From Prolixibacteraceae bacterium (lineage in GTDB: Bacteria > Bacteroidota > Bacteroidia > Bacteroidales > Prolixibacteraceae), in assembly GCA_016930735.1 (NCBI GenBank), contig JAFGGF010000077.1, positions 1 to 19,960 on the forward strand: a DNA stretch of 19,960 bases, read 5' to 3'. Positions within the stretch are counted from its first letter, which is position 1; each line of letters begins with the position of its first letter. Below the pieces are notes generated by a model. It did no database searches, was not told the origin of the DNA, and saw only the letters and a list, made by a program, of their open reading frames with translations. A program made the translations under genes and the position numbers. Of the stretch, positions 1-7,041 are shown piece after piece.

Positions 1-2
1 AA

Positions 3-1286
3 ACTCCTTTTAAACTGGTTTATCTGCCCCGAATAGGTGAGCAGATAAAACGAGCGAGGAACCTGTTTAACAGGGCTATAAAAGCAAACGGTTACAAAGG
101 CAAATACCATTTCTGTTACTGCACGAAATGTAACCACTTTTACCATATGATCAGCACAGCTTTAACCTATAAGGTTAACCTGGAAACTTCATCATCGTTC
201 GACATTGACCTGATTGAAAAGCTGTATAAAAACGGAGAGGTTGATAAAAACAGGATCATCCTTCATAATGGTTATAAAACCGATGATTATATTTCAAAAA
301 TTATCAAACTTCAGAAAAAAGGTTTTAGAAACTCGATAATAATCCTTGACAGTAAAAAAGAGTTATCAAGGATTCTGGAACTTGCGGGGGGTGAAAAATT
401 ATATATCGGGATACGGATGGCTATTGATGAAGAACCCCAGTCGGCTTATTATACTTCAAGGCTGGGGATCAGGCATTCTGAAATTATTGATTTTTACAAT
501 GCTGAAATAAAAGAAAACCCAAATGTGAGCTTAAAAATGCTCCACTTTTTTGTGGATTCCGGAATTAAAGACAGCCTGTATTACTGGGGTGAATTTCAAA
601 AAGCACTCAAATTATACGTTGAGTTGAAAAAGTTATGTCCAAGCCTTGATTCGTTAAACCTTGGAGGAGGATTCCCGATCAGGAACCATCTGGCATTTGA
701 TTATGATTATGAATATATTATTAAGGAAATCGTTAACAATATTAAGGAAATCTGTTCAGCGGAAAAAGTAGATGAGCCCCATATTTTTACTGAATTTGGC
801 AAATATACAGTTGGTGAAAGCGGAGCCATCATTTTTAAGGTTATCGAACAAAAACAACAAAACGATAACGAGCTTTGGTATATCATTAACAACAGCCTGA
901 TGAATACCATCCCCGATGCATGGTCGATCCATGAAAAATTTATTTTACTTCCCATTAACAAATGGGACAACGAATATGCAAAAGTTAGTATTGGAGGAAT
1001 CAGCTGTGACCATTCGGATTATTATAATTCAGAAGATTTTAACCAGCAGATTTTACTTCCAAGGGTTAAAGATAATGAAACTGAACCTCTTTACCTTGGA
1101 TTTTTCCATACCGGGGCTTACCAGGACTCAATCAGTGGTTATGGCGGGATTAAACATTGCCTGATCCCATCGCCAAAACACGTAATTATCGACCGTGATG
1201 AAAACGGCAATTATGTTGATTATGTTTACAGGCATGAACAAACTGTTGGCGATATGTTAAATATTTTAGGTTACGAAGAAGAATAA
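3..1286 (+). CDS. speA: Arginine decarboxylase (PLP-dependent, fold III), 5' end missing
   Basis: Decarboxylates arginine to agmatine, the first step of polyamine synthesis, in the cytoplasm. The frame is open from base 3, so the ATG at 147 is internal: upstream residues (GTPFKLVYLP-like, then YCTKCNHF) are typical family sequence. The 427 visible residues include the probable PLP lysine in CTKCNHF (bases 126-128), a glycine-rich phosphate-binding GGGFP near residue 221, HFFVDSG near 181 and the GGISCDHSDYY motif near 335 that supplies the second-subunit active-site Cys-Asp of fold III decarboxylases. From memory the compact Bacteroidota enzymes are about 465 residues, so roughly 40 N-terminal residues lie outside the window. 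It ends 10 bases before the deoxyhypusine-synthase-like gene, suggesting one polyamine transcript. Another basic-amino-acid specificity of the fold III family cannot be excluded from sequence alone. Confidence 0.88.
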   Translation, partial: TPFKLVYLPRIGEQIKRARNLFNRAIKANGYKGKYHFCYCTKCNHFYHMISTALTYKVNLETSSSFDIDLIEKLYKNGEVDKNRIILHNGYKTDDYISKIIKLQKKGFRNSIIILDSKKELSRILELAGGEKLYIGIRMAIDEEPQSAYYTSRLGIRHSEIIDFYNAEIKENPNVSLKMLHFFVDSGIKDSLYYWGEFQKALKLYVELKKLCPSLDSLNLGGGFPIRNHLAFDYDYEYIIKEIVNNIKEICSAEKVDEPHIFTEFGKYTVGESGAIIFKVIEQKQQNDNELWYIINNSLMNTIPDAWSIHEKFILLPINKWDNEYAKVSIGGISCDHSDYYNSEDFNQQILLPRVKDNETEPLYLGFFHTGAYQDSISGYGGIKHCLIPSPKHVIIDRDENGNYVDYVYRHEQTVGDMLNILGYEEE

Positions 1287-1296
1287 AATTAATGAT

Positions 1297-2271
1297 ATGG
1301 CGAATAAAGGTCCGGTTTCAGAATTTATTTTAAAACACTATAAACACTTTAATGCTGCTACCCTGGTTGATGCGGCACAGGCTTACGAAAGCCAGCTTGA
1401 AAAGGGTGCAAAAATGATGATTACCCTGGCAGGGGCAATGAGCACTGCAGAACTTGGCAAATCGCTTGCTGAAATGATCAGGCAGGATAAAGTACAAATT
1501 ATTACCTGTACGGGTGCAAACTTAGAGGAAGATGTTTTTAACCTTGTGGCCCACGATTATTATAAACGGGTGCCTCATTACCGTGACCTTTCTCCGGCCG
1601 ATGAAAAAGAACTGCTGAACGGACATTTCAACCGGGTAACAGACACATGTATTCCAGAAGAAGAAGCCATGCGCCGGATTGAAGACCATCTTGTTGATGT
1701 TTGGTTAAAAGCAAAAAAAGAGGGAAAAGCTTATCTGCCTCATGAATTTTTTTACCAGATACTTTTAAGTGGTGTTTTGGAAAATGATTATCAAATCGAC
1801 CCGAAAGATTCCTGGTTGCTGGAAGCAGCAAAAAAGAATTTACCGATAATTGTTCCGGGCTGGGAAGATTCAACCTGTGGTAACTTTTTTGCTGCGCATT
1901 GTATTGAAGGGCTTTTTGAACCAACCATTTTAAAATCGGGTATTTATTATATGATTTACCTAGCCGACTGGTATAAAAACAATTCTGAAAAAGGAATCGG
2001 ATTTTTCCAGATTGGTGGTGGCATAGCAGGTGATTTCCCGATTTGTGTAGTTCCAATGCTTCATCAGGATTTACAACTTGAGGATATTCCGGTGTGGTCG
2101 TATTTCTGCCAGATCAGTGATTCAACAACCAGTTACGGTTCTTACTCAGGAGCTGTTCCAAACGAAAAAATTACCTGGGGCAAACTCGAAGAAAATACAC
2201 CAAAATTTATCATAGAATCGGATGCAACAATTGTTGCTCCCCTGGTATTCGCTTACATTCTTGGCTGGTAA
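1297..2271 (+). CDS. Deoxyhypusine synthase-like protein (probable polyamine enzyme)
   Basis: A 324-residue member of the deoxyhypusine synthase (DHS) family. Eukaryotic and archaeal DHS transfers an aminobutyl group from spermidine to a lysine of eIF5A using NAD. Bacteria lack eIF5A, and bacterial homologs are thought to make a polyamine such as homospermidine. Seen here: TLAGAMSTA near 43-51 and CTGAN near 71-75 (NAD/substrate site), FQIGGG near 237-242, and the lysine of WGKL at residue 296, matching the catalytic lysine of DHS that carries the enzyme-imine intermediate. The catalytic lysine therefore looks intact. It follows the arginine decarboxylase by 10 bases and is closed by a strong terminator, so the two are probably one operon. 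Family membership is clear; the acceptor substrate is inferred only. Confidence 0.85.
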   Translation: MANKGPVSEFILKHYKHFNAATLVDAAQAYESQLEKGAKMMITLAGAMSTAELGKSLAEMIRQDKVQIITCTGANLEEDVFNLVAHDYYKRVPHYRDLSPADEKELLNGHFNRVTDTCIPEEEAMRRIEDHLVDVWLKAKKEGKAYLPHEFFYQILLSGVLENDYQIDPKDSWLLEAAKKNLPIIVPGWEDSTCGNFFAAHCIEGLFEPTILKSGIYYMIYLADWYKNNSEKGIGFFQIGGGIAGDFPICVVPMLHQDLQLEDIPVWSYFCQISDSTTSYGSYSGAVPNEKITWGKLEENTPKFIIESDATIVAPLVFAYILGW

Positions 2272-2294
2272 TTCAAAAAACTAATATAAATAAG

Positions 2295-2317
2295 AAGCGG
2301 TTTTCGAACCGCTTTTT
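2295..2317 (+). terminator. Strong intrinsic terminator after the DHS-like gene
   Basis: An 8-bp perfect stem AAGCGGTT/AACCGCTT closed by a TTCG tetraloop and followed by a short T run. It lies 24 bases after the stop codon of the DHS-like gene and should end the polyamine transcript. Confidence 0.85.
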
Positions 2318-2327
2318 AAGTGTGAAT

Positions 2328-2349
2328 CGATTTCCAAATCGCTTTTTTT
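2328..2349 (+). terminator. Second, weaker tandem terminator
   Basis: A short stem CGATT/AATCG with loop TCCA, followed by C and seven T. It sits 10 bases after the first terminator and resembles a decayed or backup copy. The rest of the 2272-2486 gap holds only AT-rich sequence; TAAATTTA at 2451-2458 is a one-mismatch match to the Bacteroidota -7 box, possibly for the M14 gene. Confidence 0.5.
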
Positions 2350-2486
2350 AGTTAAAAATTCGATAATCCAACTGGGATGTAAGCAGGTATTAAATTTTAA
2401 AAATATCAGCTCATTAACTGGCATTCCTGTTTTTATACTTCATATTTTTTTAAATTTACTTCTTTACTAACTAAACAAAACAGATT

Positions 2487-5081
2487 ATGAAATTCAGGAT
2501 AAATCTATCCGGTTTATTATTCAGTATTTTAATTTTAACAAGTTTTGTTACCATTCCGGCAACTTCATTATCACAGGAAATAACATCGCCTGAAAAATTC
2601 TTTGATTTTCAGATGGGGGCAGACAGAAAGCTTGCCAGGTGGGACAAAATAGTTGATTATTACAATCTTCTTGAACAGGAAAGCAATAAAATGAAGGTTG
2701 TTAACATGGGACCTTCGTCTGAAGAGAATCCGTTCCTGATTGTGATCATCTCATCTCCTGAAAATCTGAAAAACCTTGCCCGGTTGCAGAAGATAGATCA
2801 ATCTCTGGCCGATCCGAGAGGAATTCCGCAGGATACAATTAGTGCCTATATTGAAGAAGGCAAAGCTGTGATCTTTCAGTCAATGAGCCTCCACGCCTCT
2901 GAAGTCGGTGGAACCCAAATGGCTCCGGAACTGGCTTACGACCTCCTTACACGTGATGATGAGGAAACAAAACGGATACTTGATAACGTCCTGTTTTTTA
3001 TGGTCCCCTGCCTGAATCCTGACGGGCAGGTAATGATAACTGACTGGTACAATGAAACAGTTGGGACAGAATATGAGGGGCTGAATATGCCATACCTTTA
3101 TCATAAATACAGCGGGCATGACAACAACCGCGACGGAGATTTTTTGAATCTTCCTGAATCGAAATATATGGCAAAGGCAATGTATATTGACTGGCCGCCA
3201 CAGGCCTACATCGACCACCACCAGATGGGTTCTTACGGTGCGCGTTTTTATGTACCTCCTTATTCAGATCCCATCCGCCCTTATGCCGATCCGTTGGTGT
3301 GGAGGGAAATGAGCTGGTATGGCGCACACATCGCCTACAAGCTCGAAGAAGAAGGATTCCAGGGTGTTTTAAATGCAGCACAATATTCCGGATGGGGGCA
3401 TTTTGGCTGGCACTGGATCACACCGTTCCATAACATCGCCGGTATGTTAACCGAGTCGGCAGGAGTAAACCTGGCTACACCTGTTTATGTCCATCCTGAG
3501 CAATTAAGGGCAAACGTACGGATGTTTCCCGAATATGAAGCCCAGTTAACATTTCCGAATCCATGGCCGGGAGGCTGGTGGCACCTTCGTGATATTGTCG
3601 CTCAGAAAAAATCTGCAGCCTGGTCATTACTCGATTTGGCTGCCAGGAATAAGGAAACAGTCCTTACAACCGCATATATGAAGGCCAGTAATCAAACACA
3701 GCGAGGAACTGATGGCAAAATCAAAACCCTGATCATTCCTGTGAAACAACATGATTTCCTGACCTCGGTAAAAATGGTAAACATTTTACTTCAATCAGGA
3801 ATAGAAATTAAAAAAGCTAACAGTGATTTTATATTGGACGATAAAAACTACGAAAAAGGTTCGTATATCATTTCACTTGCACAGCCTAAAATGGGATTGA
3901 TTATGAATCTGCTGACAGAAACGCATTATCCCGACAACTCATGGACTCAAGAAAATGACGGTTCGCCAGCGCGGCCTTACGACCTTACCACACACACCAT
4001 GTATGAATTTATGGGTGTTACAATAAATGAATCAGGATCGGATGCTGAAGGTGATTTTTCCATTCTGAAAGAACAGGAAAAAATTAAAGGAATTATAGGA
4101 GAAGGTGAACTCGGTTATGTTTTAGATGGAAGGCAGAATGCTGCATTTAAAGCGGTAAACATACTGTTAAAAGAAGGTGTGAAAGTAAGCCGCCTTGATA
4201 ATAAATTTGATCAATTCCTTCCCGGAGATTTTATTATAACAGGTGGAAATAATTCAAGAGAAATTGTAAAGAAGGTAGCAACTGAAACGGGAGTTGATTT
4301 TAATCCGATGCCCACAGGAATTTCCAAAGATGAAATCCATCCGGTTACACAGCATCGGGTTGGCCTTTTCCAAAGATATTATGGTGGAAATATTGACGAA
4401 GGTTGGACCAGGCTTTGTTTTGAAAATTTTTCATTTCCTTATTCTACTTTAATGAGCGAAAAAATTAAAGAAGGTAATCTGATTAAAAATTATGAAGTTA
4501 TCATAATTCCTGATGATTCGCCTGAAATGATAACAGGAGATTTTGGTAAAAATAGTCGTATAGATCCAAAAGAATACCCTGAAAAATACCGGAGTGGAAT
4601 TGGAGAAGAAGGAACTGAAGCTATTAAAAGATTTGTCGAAGATGGAGGAACGCTGGTTACTTTAGGAGATTCATATGAATTTGCTGTTGAAACTTTTGGT
4701 TTAAAAGTCCGCAACTCTATTGAAGGGCTGGGTAGAAATGAATTTTTCTGTCCTGGCTCTACAATTAAAGTTAACGTCGACAATTCTCTTCCGCTGGCTT
4801 ATGGAATGCCTGAAGAAGCTTATGTCCTCTTCGATTCAAGCCCGGTATTTGAAGTGGAAGCAAGTCGTTTTAATGCTGATTACAAAACTGTTGTCAGATA
4901 TCAGGATAAAAACCTGTTAAAAAGTGGCTGGCTGATTGGAGAAAAAAATATTGCCAAAAAATCGGCTATGCTCACTACAAAATATGGAAAAGGAAAAATT
5001 GTGCTGATCGGGTTCAGAACTCAACACCGCGACCAGACCGATGGCACCTTTAAATTGCTGTTTAATACGATAATTCAGTGA
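2487..5081 (+). CDS. Secreted M14-family zinc carboxypeptidase with C-terminal amidotransferase-like region
   Basis: An 864-residue exported metallopeptidase. Residues 1-29 form a signal peptide with a hydrophobic core. The catalytic domain (about 30-390) shows HASE at 136-139 (zinc ligands His136 and Glu139), a later His in YIDHHQMG at 241-248 (third zinc ligand) and MLTESAG around Glu323, the expected general base. Residues about 410-640 are a linker domain seen in large Bacteroidota M14 proteins. Residues about 670-864 resemble a class I glutamine amidotransferase-like fold (IIPDDSPEM, GGTLVTLGDS), without an obvious catalytic triad that I can assign. No type IX secretion C-terminal signal is seen, so a periplasmic or outer-membrane-associated site is likely. 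It stands alone: terminators upstream, a repeat element downstream. Substrate unknown. Confidence 0.87.
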   Translation: MKFRINLSGLLFSILILTSFVTIPATSLSQEITSPEKFFDFQMGADRKLARWDKIVDYYNLLEQESNKMKVVNMGPSSEENPFLIVIISSPENLKNLARLQKIDQSLADPRGIPQDTISAYIEEGKAVIFQSMSLHASEVGGTQMAPELAYDLLTRDDEETKRILDNVLFFMVPCLNPDGQVMITDWYNETVGTEYEGLNMPYLYHKYSGHDNNRDGDFLNLPESKYMAKAMYIDWPPQAYIDHHQMGSYGARFYVPPYSDPIRPYADPLVWREMSWYGAHIAYKLEEEGFQGVLNAAQYSGWGHFGWHWITPFHNIAGMLTESAGVNLATPVYVHPEQLRANVRMFPEYEAQLTFPNPWPGGWWHLRDIVAQKKSAAWSLLDLAARNKETVLTTAYMKASNQTQRGTDGKIKTLIIPVKQHDFLTSVKMVNILLQSGIEIKKANSDFILDDKNYEKGSYIISLAQPKMGLIMNLLTETHYPDNSWTQENDGSPARPYDLTTHTMYEFMGVTINESGSDAEGDFSILKEQEKIKGIIGEGELGYVLDGRQNAAFKAVNILLKEGVKVSRLDNKFDQFLPGDFIITGGNNSREIVKKVATETGVDFNPMPTGISKDEIHPVTQHRVGLFQRYYGGNIDEGWTRLCFENFSFPYSTLMSEKIKEGNLIKNYEVIIIPDDSPEMITGDFGKNSRIDPKEYPEKYRSGIGEEGTEAIKRFVEDGGTLVTLGDSYEFAVETFGLKVRNSIEGLGRNEFFCPGSTIKVNVDNSLPLAYGMPEEAYVLFDSSPVFEVEASRFNADYKTVVRYQDKNLLKSGWLIGEKNIAKKSAMLTTKYGKGKIVLIGFRTQHRDQTDGTFKLLFNTIIQ

Positions 5082-5155
5082 CATTGCGAATTTTCAATTT
5101 TTTTTGTTCTGAAGATATTTTTGACCTGATAATTTTATTGCTCACCTTTCTGAAA

Positions 5156-5210
5156 CACGGATTTTCCTGAGTCCGAAAAAAAAGCTTCGACTTTGGATAT
5201 TCTAAGTCCC
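5156..5210 (+). repeat. RAYT-flanking palindromic element, left copy
   Basis: Begins CACGGATTTTCCTGAGTCCG (imperfect hairpin), continues through an A run and AGCTTCGACTTTGG, and ends TCTAAGTCCC. The same order of blocks recurs inside the transposase gene (5458-5577) and at its 3' end (6027-6085). This copy is the most degenerate: its second hairpin, GACTTTGGATATTC at 5189-5202, has lost pairing. Confidence 0.75.
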
Positions 5211-5279
5211 GGGAGTCTGGCTTTCTTAAGTAGTTTTTTTTCTCTACCTTTAAAAAAGTTAATCATCAATAATTTAAAA

Positions 5280-6053
5280 ATGAAACCCAAAAAAGAACAC
5301 TATCGCCGAAAACTACCACATTTTCAACAACCAGGTCAATGGTATTTTGTTACATGTTTGCTTGTTAGCGCAATCCCTAAAGGAGCATTAAATAAATATT
5401 CATTAAATCTGGAAGCTGCAAAAAAACTTTATCTTTCTCTAAAAAAGGAAGCAGAAAGGGACATGGACCTTCCTAAGTCCGTGAACATGAATGTAGACTT
5501 TCCTGAGCCCGTGAAAATAAATGTAGACTTTCCTAAGTCCGTGAAAGAAAACTTCGACTTTGGAAAGTCTAAGTCCCGGATTGAAAAAGCAAAAAAAGAC
5601 TATCGAATTGCATTACGAAAATATAGTATTGCATACGATAAAATCCTGAATAACTCATCATTACCAAGGATTTTACTCAATAAAAAAGACAATCTTAAAA
5701 TAATGGAAGAAGCACTATCATTTTACGAAGGCAAACGGGTTACTTCGCACGCATGGTGCATTATGCCGAATCATTTTCATTGGGTATTAACAGTAAATAA
5801 GGCCGATGAAAACAGTATGCCAGTATATTTACAGGATATTCTTCATTCGGTAAAATTGTACACAGCACGCAGAATCAACCGGAATGAAAATAGAAGCGGT
5901 CAATTTTGGGAACACGAAAGTTTTGAAACAACCCTACGGGATGACAAGCATTTCATAAACGCAGTAAATTATACCATCATGAATCCTGTTGTTGCCGGGT
6001 TGGTTAATAATTGGGAAGACTGGCCAGGGACACGGACTTTCCTAAGCCCTTGA
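5280..6053 (+). CDS. REP-associated tyrosine transposase (RAYT, IS200-like HUH family)
   Basis: A 257-residue Y1 single-strand transposase of the group linked to REP palindromes. The HUH metal-binding motif is HFH at 165-167 (in MPNHFHWVL) and the nucleophile is probably Tyr194 in VKLYTARRIN. The N-terminal block RRKLPHF..PGQWYFVTCLL and C-terminal FWEHESFETTLRDDKHF...YTIMNPVVAGLV are family features, so the enzyme looks intact. ATG at 5280 is preferred to the in-frame ATG at 5193, because the extra 29 residues would be translated from the left repeat and do not resemble the family start. Odd: residues 63-101 are repetitive (DLPKSVNMNV, DFPEPVKINV, DFPKSVKENF, DFGKSKSRI) and are encoded by the same palindromic element found on both flanks. 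The last residues (TRTFLSP) and the stop codon lie in the right copy. It converges with the MscS gene. Confidence 0.88.
   Translation: MKPKKEHYRRKLPHFQQPGQWYFVTCLLVSAIPKGALNKYSLNLEAAKKLYLSLKKEAERDMDLPKSVNMNVDFPEPVKINVDFPKSVKENFDFGKSKSRIEKAKKDYRIALRKYSIAYDKILNNSSLPRILLNKKDNLKIMEEALSFYEGKRVTSHAWCIMPNHFHWVLTVNKADENSMPVYLQDILHSVKLYTARRINRNENRSGQFWEHESFETTLRDDKHFINAVNYTIMNPVVAGLVNNWEDWPGTRTFLSP
5458..5577 (+). repeat. Expanded RAYT element embedded in frame in the transposase gene
   Basis: Same blocks as the flanking copies, but the first hairpin unit is present three times with a 30-base period: 5466-5495, 5496-5525 and 5526-5555. It then continues with CTTCGACTTTGGAAAGTC (perfect 6-bp stem at 5556-5569) and AAGTCCC. 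Unit 1 forms a near-perfect 9-bp stem around TCCT (5462-5483). The ends GGGAC (5458-5462) and GTCCC (5573-5577) are also complementary, so the whole block could fold as one long stem. Thirty bases equals ten codons, so the reading frame is kept. Confidence 0.85.
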
Positions 6054-6085
6054 AAAAAGCTTCGACTTTGAAAAGTCAAAGTCCC
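6027..6085 (+). repeat. RAYT-flanking palindromic element, right copy
   Basis: Reads GGGACACGGACTTTCCTAAG, then an A run, AGCTTCGACTTTGAAAAGTC (6-bp stem at 6064-6077) and AAAGTCCC. It overlaps the transposase 3' end, whose TGA at 6051-6053 lies inside it. On the minus strand the hairpin is followed by GAAGCTTTTTT, so it may also end transcription of the MscS gene 10 bases away. Confidence 0.8.
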
Positions 6086-6094
6086 TTATTAGGA

Positions 6095-6994
6095 TTAATT
6101 TTTTATGTGTAAAGGTTTGATTTTTTCACCCCAGTAAATGGTAGTGTGAGGGAACGGAATTTCAATATTCTGTGCATCAAATGCATATTTTAATCTTTTC
6201 CGGTATTCACGCCCCACATTCCACTGTTCAATGGGAATGGTTTTGATCCGGGCTTTAATAACAACGGCACTGTCGCCAAACTGATCCAAACCAAAAACTT
6301 CAATTGGTTCAAGAATTCGTGGGCTCCAGTCAGGATCGGTTTTGAGCTCTTCACCAACTTTTTTTATTACATCAATTACCTGATTTGTATCTTCTTTATA
6401 TGCTACCCCTATATCAAGCACAACTGCCGACCATTCCTTCGTACGATTTGAAAGCGAGTTTATTTTTCCATTTTGAAAAACATGAACAACTCCTTCAAAA
6501 TCACGGAGTGTAGTTGTGCGCAGTTCAATTTTTTCAACCAATCCACCTGTCCCGTCAATTACAGCTACATCTCCAACTCTGATTTGATTTTCGAGCAGAA
6601 TAAAAAATCCGGAAATAAAATCTCTAACCAGTTCCTGAGCTCCGAAACCTACTGCAAGGCCAATTATACCGGCACTGGCAATGATCGGTGCTATATCGAT
6701 TCCAAACTTCCTTAATAAAATCATCAAATAAGTAGCCCAGATTACAATCCTTACCACTGCCTGTACAATTCCTATTAACGTATTGATCCTTTTTTCCGAT
6801 TCAGCAGGATTTTCCCCTTTTTCTGCCCGTTTTACCAACCTTTTCCTGATCCGGGATAATATCATTCTCGCTACTCTGAAAAGGATAAAAACAAAAATGG
6901 TTACAAAAATTAATCCCGGAAGTTCGGTTATTACCCAGTTGGCTATTTTTCCATAAACCTCAACCCAAAAATCAGATGTAAATATTTCTTTCAT
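6095..6994 (-). CDS. MscS-family small mechanosensitive channel
   Basis: A 299-residue inner-membrane channel expected to open under membrane tension and release solutes during osmotic downshock. It has hydrophobic segments at about 20-45 and 72-95, then the pore-lining helix AGIIGLAVGFGAQELVRDF (about 111-129), which shows the Gly/Ala packing pattern of MscS TM3. The following FISGFFILLENQIRVGD and the beta domain (about 140-180) are also family-typical, and the cytosolic C-terminal domain runs to the end. Length is close to E. coli MscS. It lies 47 bases downstream of rsgA on the same strand and could be the last gene of the truA-rsgA cluster; its 3' end meets the RAYT right repeat. No specific homolog (for example YkuT or YbdG) is assigned. 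Confidence 0.9.
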   Translation of the reverse strand: MKEIFTSDFWVEVYGKIANWVITELPGLIFVTIFVFILFRVARMILSRIRKRLVKRAEKGENPAESEKRINTLIGIVQAVVRIVIWATYLMILLRKFGIDIAPIIASAGIIGLAVGFGAQELVRDFISGFFILLENQIRVGDVAVIDGTGGLVEKIELRTTTLRDFEGVVHVFQNGKINSLSNRTKEWSAVVLDIGVAYKEDTNQVIDVIKKVGEELKTDPDWSPRILEPIEVFGLDQFGDSAVVIKARIKTIPIEQWNVGREYRKRLKYAFDAQNIEIPFPHTTIYWGEKIKPLHIKN

Positions 6995-7041
6995 AAATAG
7001 TTTTTGCTTTTATCAAAAATAAAAAAAATTCAATTTACTGA

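Noticed and set aside
147..149. ATG at 147 as the start of the arginine decarboxylase
   Set aside because: The frame is open to base 3 and the upstream residues include the conserved PLP-lysine motif.
5193..5279. N-terminal extension of the transposase from the ATG at 5193
   Set aside because: The extra residues are translated from the left repeat and low-complexity sequence; family similarity begins just after the ATG at 5280.
5466..5555. Three 30-base repeats as a small CRISPR array
   Set aside because: The units are directly adjacent with no spacers, lie in frame in a transposase gene, and match the flanking palindromic element.
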